DNA from: JASLMY01 sp965226475
GTDB taxonomy: Bacteria > Pseudomonadota > Alphaproteobacteria > GCA-2731375
Length of the DNA stretch: 64,000 nucleotides
Assembly: GCA_965226475.1 (NCBI GenBank)
Contig: CBDDDJ010000004.1
Coordinates: 1-64,000, forward strand
Direction: 5' to 3'
Under the pieces are notes generated by a model. The model saw nothing but the letters and a program-made list of their open reading frames with translations, had not been told where the DNA came from and ran no database searches. Both the position numbers and the translations under genes were made by a program. This document shows positions 62,681 to 64,000 of the stretch, in pieces (position 1 is the stretch's first letter; each line of letters begins with the position of its first letter).

Positions 62681-63705
62681 GGCTCAATTAGTGAAACGTA
62701 TGCATTTGTGATAGAATGCCCGGAATGTCAGGAGGTTGGGTCATGGACGGCAAGGGTTTCCAGGTGTGGCTTTCGGCGGCGCGCGGGCTGACGCGCGTGC
62801 AGCGGCACGAGGCGCTCGCGGTGCTGTCGGGCCGGAGCGAAGGCGAGGCATCGAAGGCCGCGATCGAGCTTGGTGTGGACGAGGCCCGGCGCTGTCCGCA
62901 CTGCGCGAGCGAAGGGGCGGTTTCGCGCGGTATGGCGCGGGGTCTGCGGCGCTACCAGTGCAAGGGCTGCGGCAGGACCTTCAACGCGCTGACCGGTACG
63001 CCGCTGTCGGGCCTGCACCACAAGGAACGCTGGCTGTCGTTCGGGGCGTCGCTGGCGGAGGGGGAGACGGTGAAGGCCTCGGCGGCGCGCTGCGACGTGG
63101 CGGTGAGCACGGCGTTCCGCTGGCGTCACCGGTTTCTGGCGGCGGCGCGGAGCGATTCGGAGGTGCTCAAGGGGATCGTGGAAGCGGACGAGACCTACGT
63201 CCTGGAGAGCCGGAAGGGCGCGCGCGGGCTGGGACGCAAGGCACGGCGGCGGGGCGGCAAGGCGAAGAAGCGCGGCCTCTCGCGCGAGCAGGTGCCGGTT
63301 CTCATGGCGGCGGACCGGAGCGGGACGACGGTGAGCGCGGTGCTGCCCAGGGTCGACGCGGCGGCGCTCACGGCTGCTCTCGACCCGGTGGTCGCGAAGG
63401 ACGCCCTGCTGGTCTCCGACGGTGGCGCGAGCTATCCACCTTGCGCCGCCGCGCTCGGGGTGAGCCACGAAGCACTCAACCGCTCGATGGGGGAACGGGT
63501 TCGGGGCGATCTGCATGTGCAGACGGTGAACAGCCGCCACAGCCGGTTGAAGGACTTGCTGCGTCCCCGCCGCGGCATCGCCACCCGCTATCTGGACAAC
63601 TACCTGAGCTGGTTCCACCTCGTCGGCCTCGCCCCCGGCGCCAATGACCGAGCCTGCCTCGCCGCCGCCGTAACAAGGTGACGCATACTATTCACGAATT
63701 GAGCC
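62681..63705. mobile_element. IS1595-type element, copy F
   Basis: Complete 1,025-bp copy on the plus strand. Flanking octamers TTCATCTG and TTCATCTT differ at the last base. One terminal repeat has A for C (GGCTCAATTAGTGAAA). Confidence 0.93.
62743..63681 (+). CDS. IS1595-family transposase (copy F)
   Basis: 312 residues, MDGKGFQVWL start, zinc ribbon and DDE motifs intact; RLKDLLRPRRGIATRYLDNY has Leu where copies A and D have Phe, shared with copies B and E. Confidence 0.92.
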   Translation: MDGKGFQVWLSAARGLTRVQRHEALAVLSGRSEGEASKAAIELGVDEARRCPHCASEGAVSRGMARGLRRYQCKGCGRTFNALTGTPLSGLHHKERWLSFGASLAEGETVKASAARCDVAVSTAFRWRHRFLAAARSDSEVLKGIVEADETYVLESRKGARGLGRKARRRGGKAKKRGLSREQVPVLMAADRSGTTVSAVLPRVDAAALTAALDPVVAKDALLVSDGGASYPPCAAALGVSHEALNRSMGERVRGDLHVQTVNSRHSRLKDLLRPRRGIATRYLDNYLSWFHLVGLAPGANDRACLAAAVTR

Positions 63706-63768
63706 TTCATCTTTCGGGCGCTCGGCGCACAATGCCGGCCATAAGTGCCTCGGTGCCGGGAGAAGCAC

Positions 63769-64000
63769 ATGCCCAAGATCGTCTGTCCTCGCTGCGGCGC
63801 CTCGGTCTTCGCGGTCAGGCAGGGCCATACGGTGGAGCTCCGCGGCAGCAGCGGTATTGACGCCTGTCCGGTCCTGGCACCCTCGGACGACGACGTGGAG
63901 ATCGACGACCTGCTCGAATGCCCCGACATGGAGAAGGCGGTCGAGGGATCGCTCGACGATATTACCGAGACGCCCGCCGCCGTCGCCTGGCCCCGTGACG
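63769..64000 (+). CDS. Zinc-ribbon N-terminal protein, runs off the window
   Basis: ATG 63769 follows CGGGAGAAGC. The visible 77 residues begin MPKIVCPRCGASVFAVRQGH, with CPRC as a first zinc-ribbon half, and turn acidic (SDDDVEIDDLLECPDMEKAV). A later ACP motif has a further cysteine. No family is recognised and the C-terminus is outside the window. Confidence 0.6.
   Translation, partial: MPKIVCPRCGASVFAVRQGHTVELRGSSGIDACPVLAPSDDDVEIDDLLECPDMEKAVEGSLDDITETPAAVAWPRD

Noticed and set aside
1..64000. CRISPR arrays, tRNA and rRNA genes
   Set aside because: No regularly spaced short repeats, no cloverleaf or rRNA-like stretch was seen. The many repeats are IS copies.

Overview
The window is a high-GC stretch most likely from an alphaproteobacterium. 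That guess rests on codon use, the best-recognised genes (a bifunctional inositol-phosphate gene, an acdS/acdR-like pair, istA/istB elements typical of Alphaproteobacteria) and a REP/RAYT signature; no rRNA or tRNA gene is present to confirm it. Its dominant property is insertion-sequence (IS) load. I find about 20 mobile elements or their pieces: IS1380, five IS21-type elements, two IS3, two IS630, seven copies of one 1,025-bp IS1595-type element, IS256, two IS1202/ISNCY-type, IS5, IS110, and fragments of IS1182, a group II intron RT, an integrase and a RAYT, plus a MITE-like element. Many are nested in each other and many host genes are split or frameshifted, as in a genome undergoing IS expansion and decay.

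Layout. 1-0.7 kb: end of an IS1380 element. 0.8-5.5 kb: a frameshifted SNF2-type helicase gene, a nucleotidyltransferase-fold gene and a SWIM zinc-finger gene, one apparent operon. 5.6-12.3 kb: a membrane-anchored peptidoglycan-binding protein, a small protein and an Hsp70-like gene split by an IS21 element and cut by an IS3 element. 12.3-22.4 kb: nested IS21, IS1595, IS3 and IS630 elements, the last inside a dCTP-deaminase-like gene. 22.5-31.4 kb: acpS, two copies of a 451-bp repeat that carries a long hairpin and an integrase N-terminus, an LLM oxidoreductase remnant, a secreted cyclase-family protein, IS256 inside an IS1202-type element, RT and DUF4338 remnants, a DUF6508 remnant and an IS21 element with a cysteine-rich accessory gene. 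31.4-34.1 kb: two IS1595 copies around an SMI1/KNR4 gene. 34.3-45.1 kb: a catabolic region (amidase, SDR, 2-keto-4-pentenoate hydratase-like enzyme, LLM monooxygenase, dihydropyrimidinase) broken up by IS630, IS5 and RAYT pieces. 45.4-46.9 kb: an intact IS1202-type element. 47.0-55.5 kb: an inositol-phosphodiester locus. 55.6-64 kb: PilZ protein, TauE/SafE permease, a MITE, an epimerase, a decaying ACC-deaminase locus, IS110 between REP-like repeats, IS1595, and the start of a zinc-ribbon protein.

The most interesting biology is the 47-55 kb locus. It encodes inositol-1-phosphate synthase, an inositol-monophosphatase-family enzyme and a protein that joins an inositol-phosphate cytidylyltransferase domain to a CDP-alcohol phosphotransferase domain. 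Together these form the complete enzyme set for di-myo-inositol-phosphate, a solute best known from hyperthermophiles. Convergent to it lies a gene for a HAD phosphatase fused to a GDPD-like phosphodiesterase, which can be reassembled across an IS1595 copy, an IS21 element and a 12-base homopolymer; it could be the matching turnover enzyme. Matching target-site duplications also show that two IS1595 copies (14.8 and 31.4 kb) recombined and inverted about 17 kb. Several frameshifts lie in or near homopolymers, so some broken genes could reflect sequencing error rather than decay.
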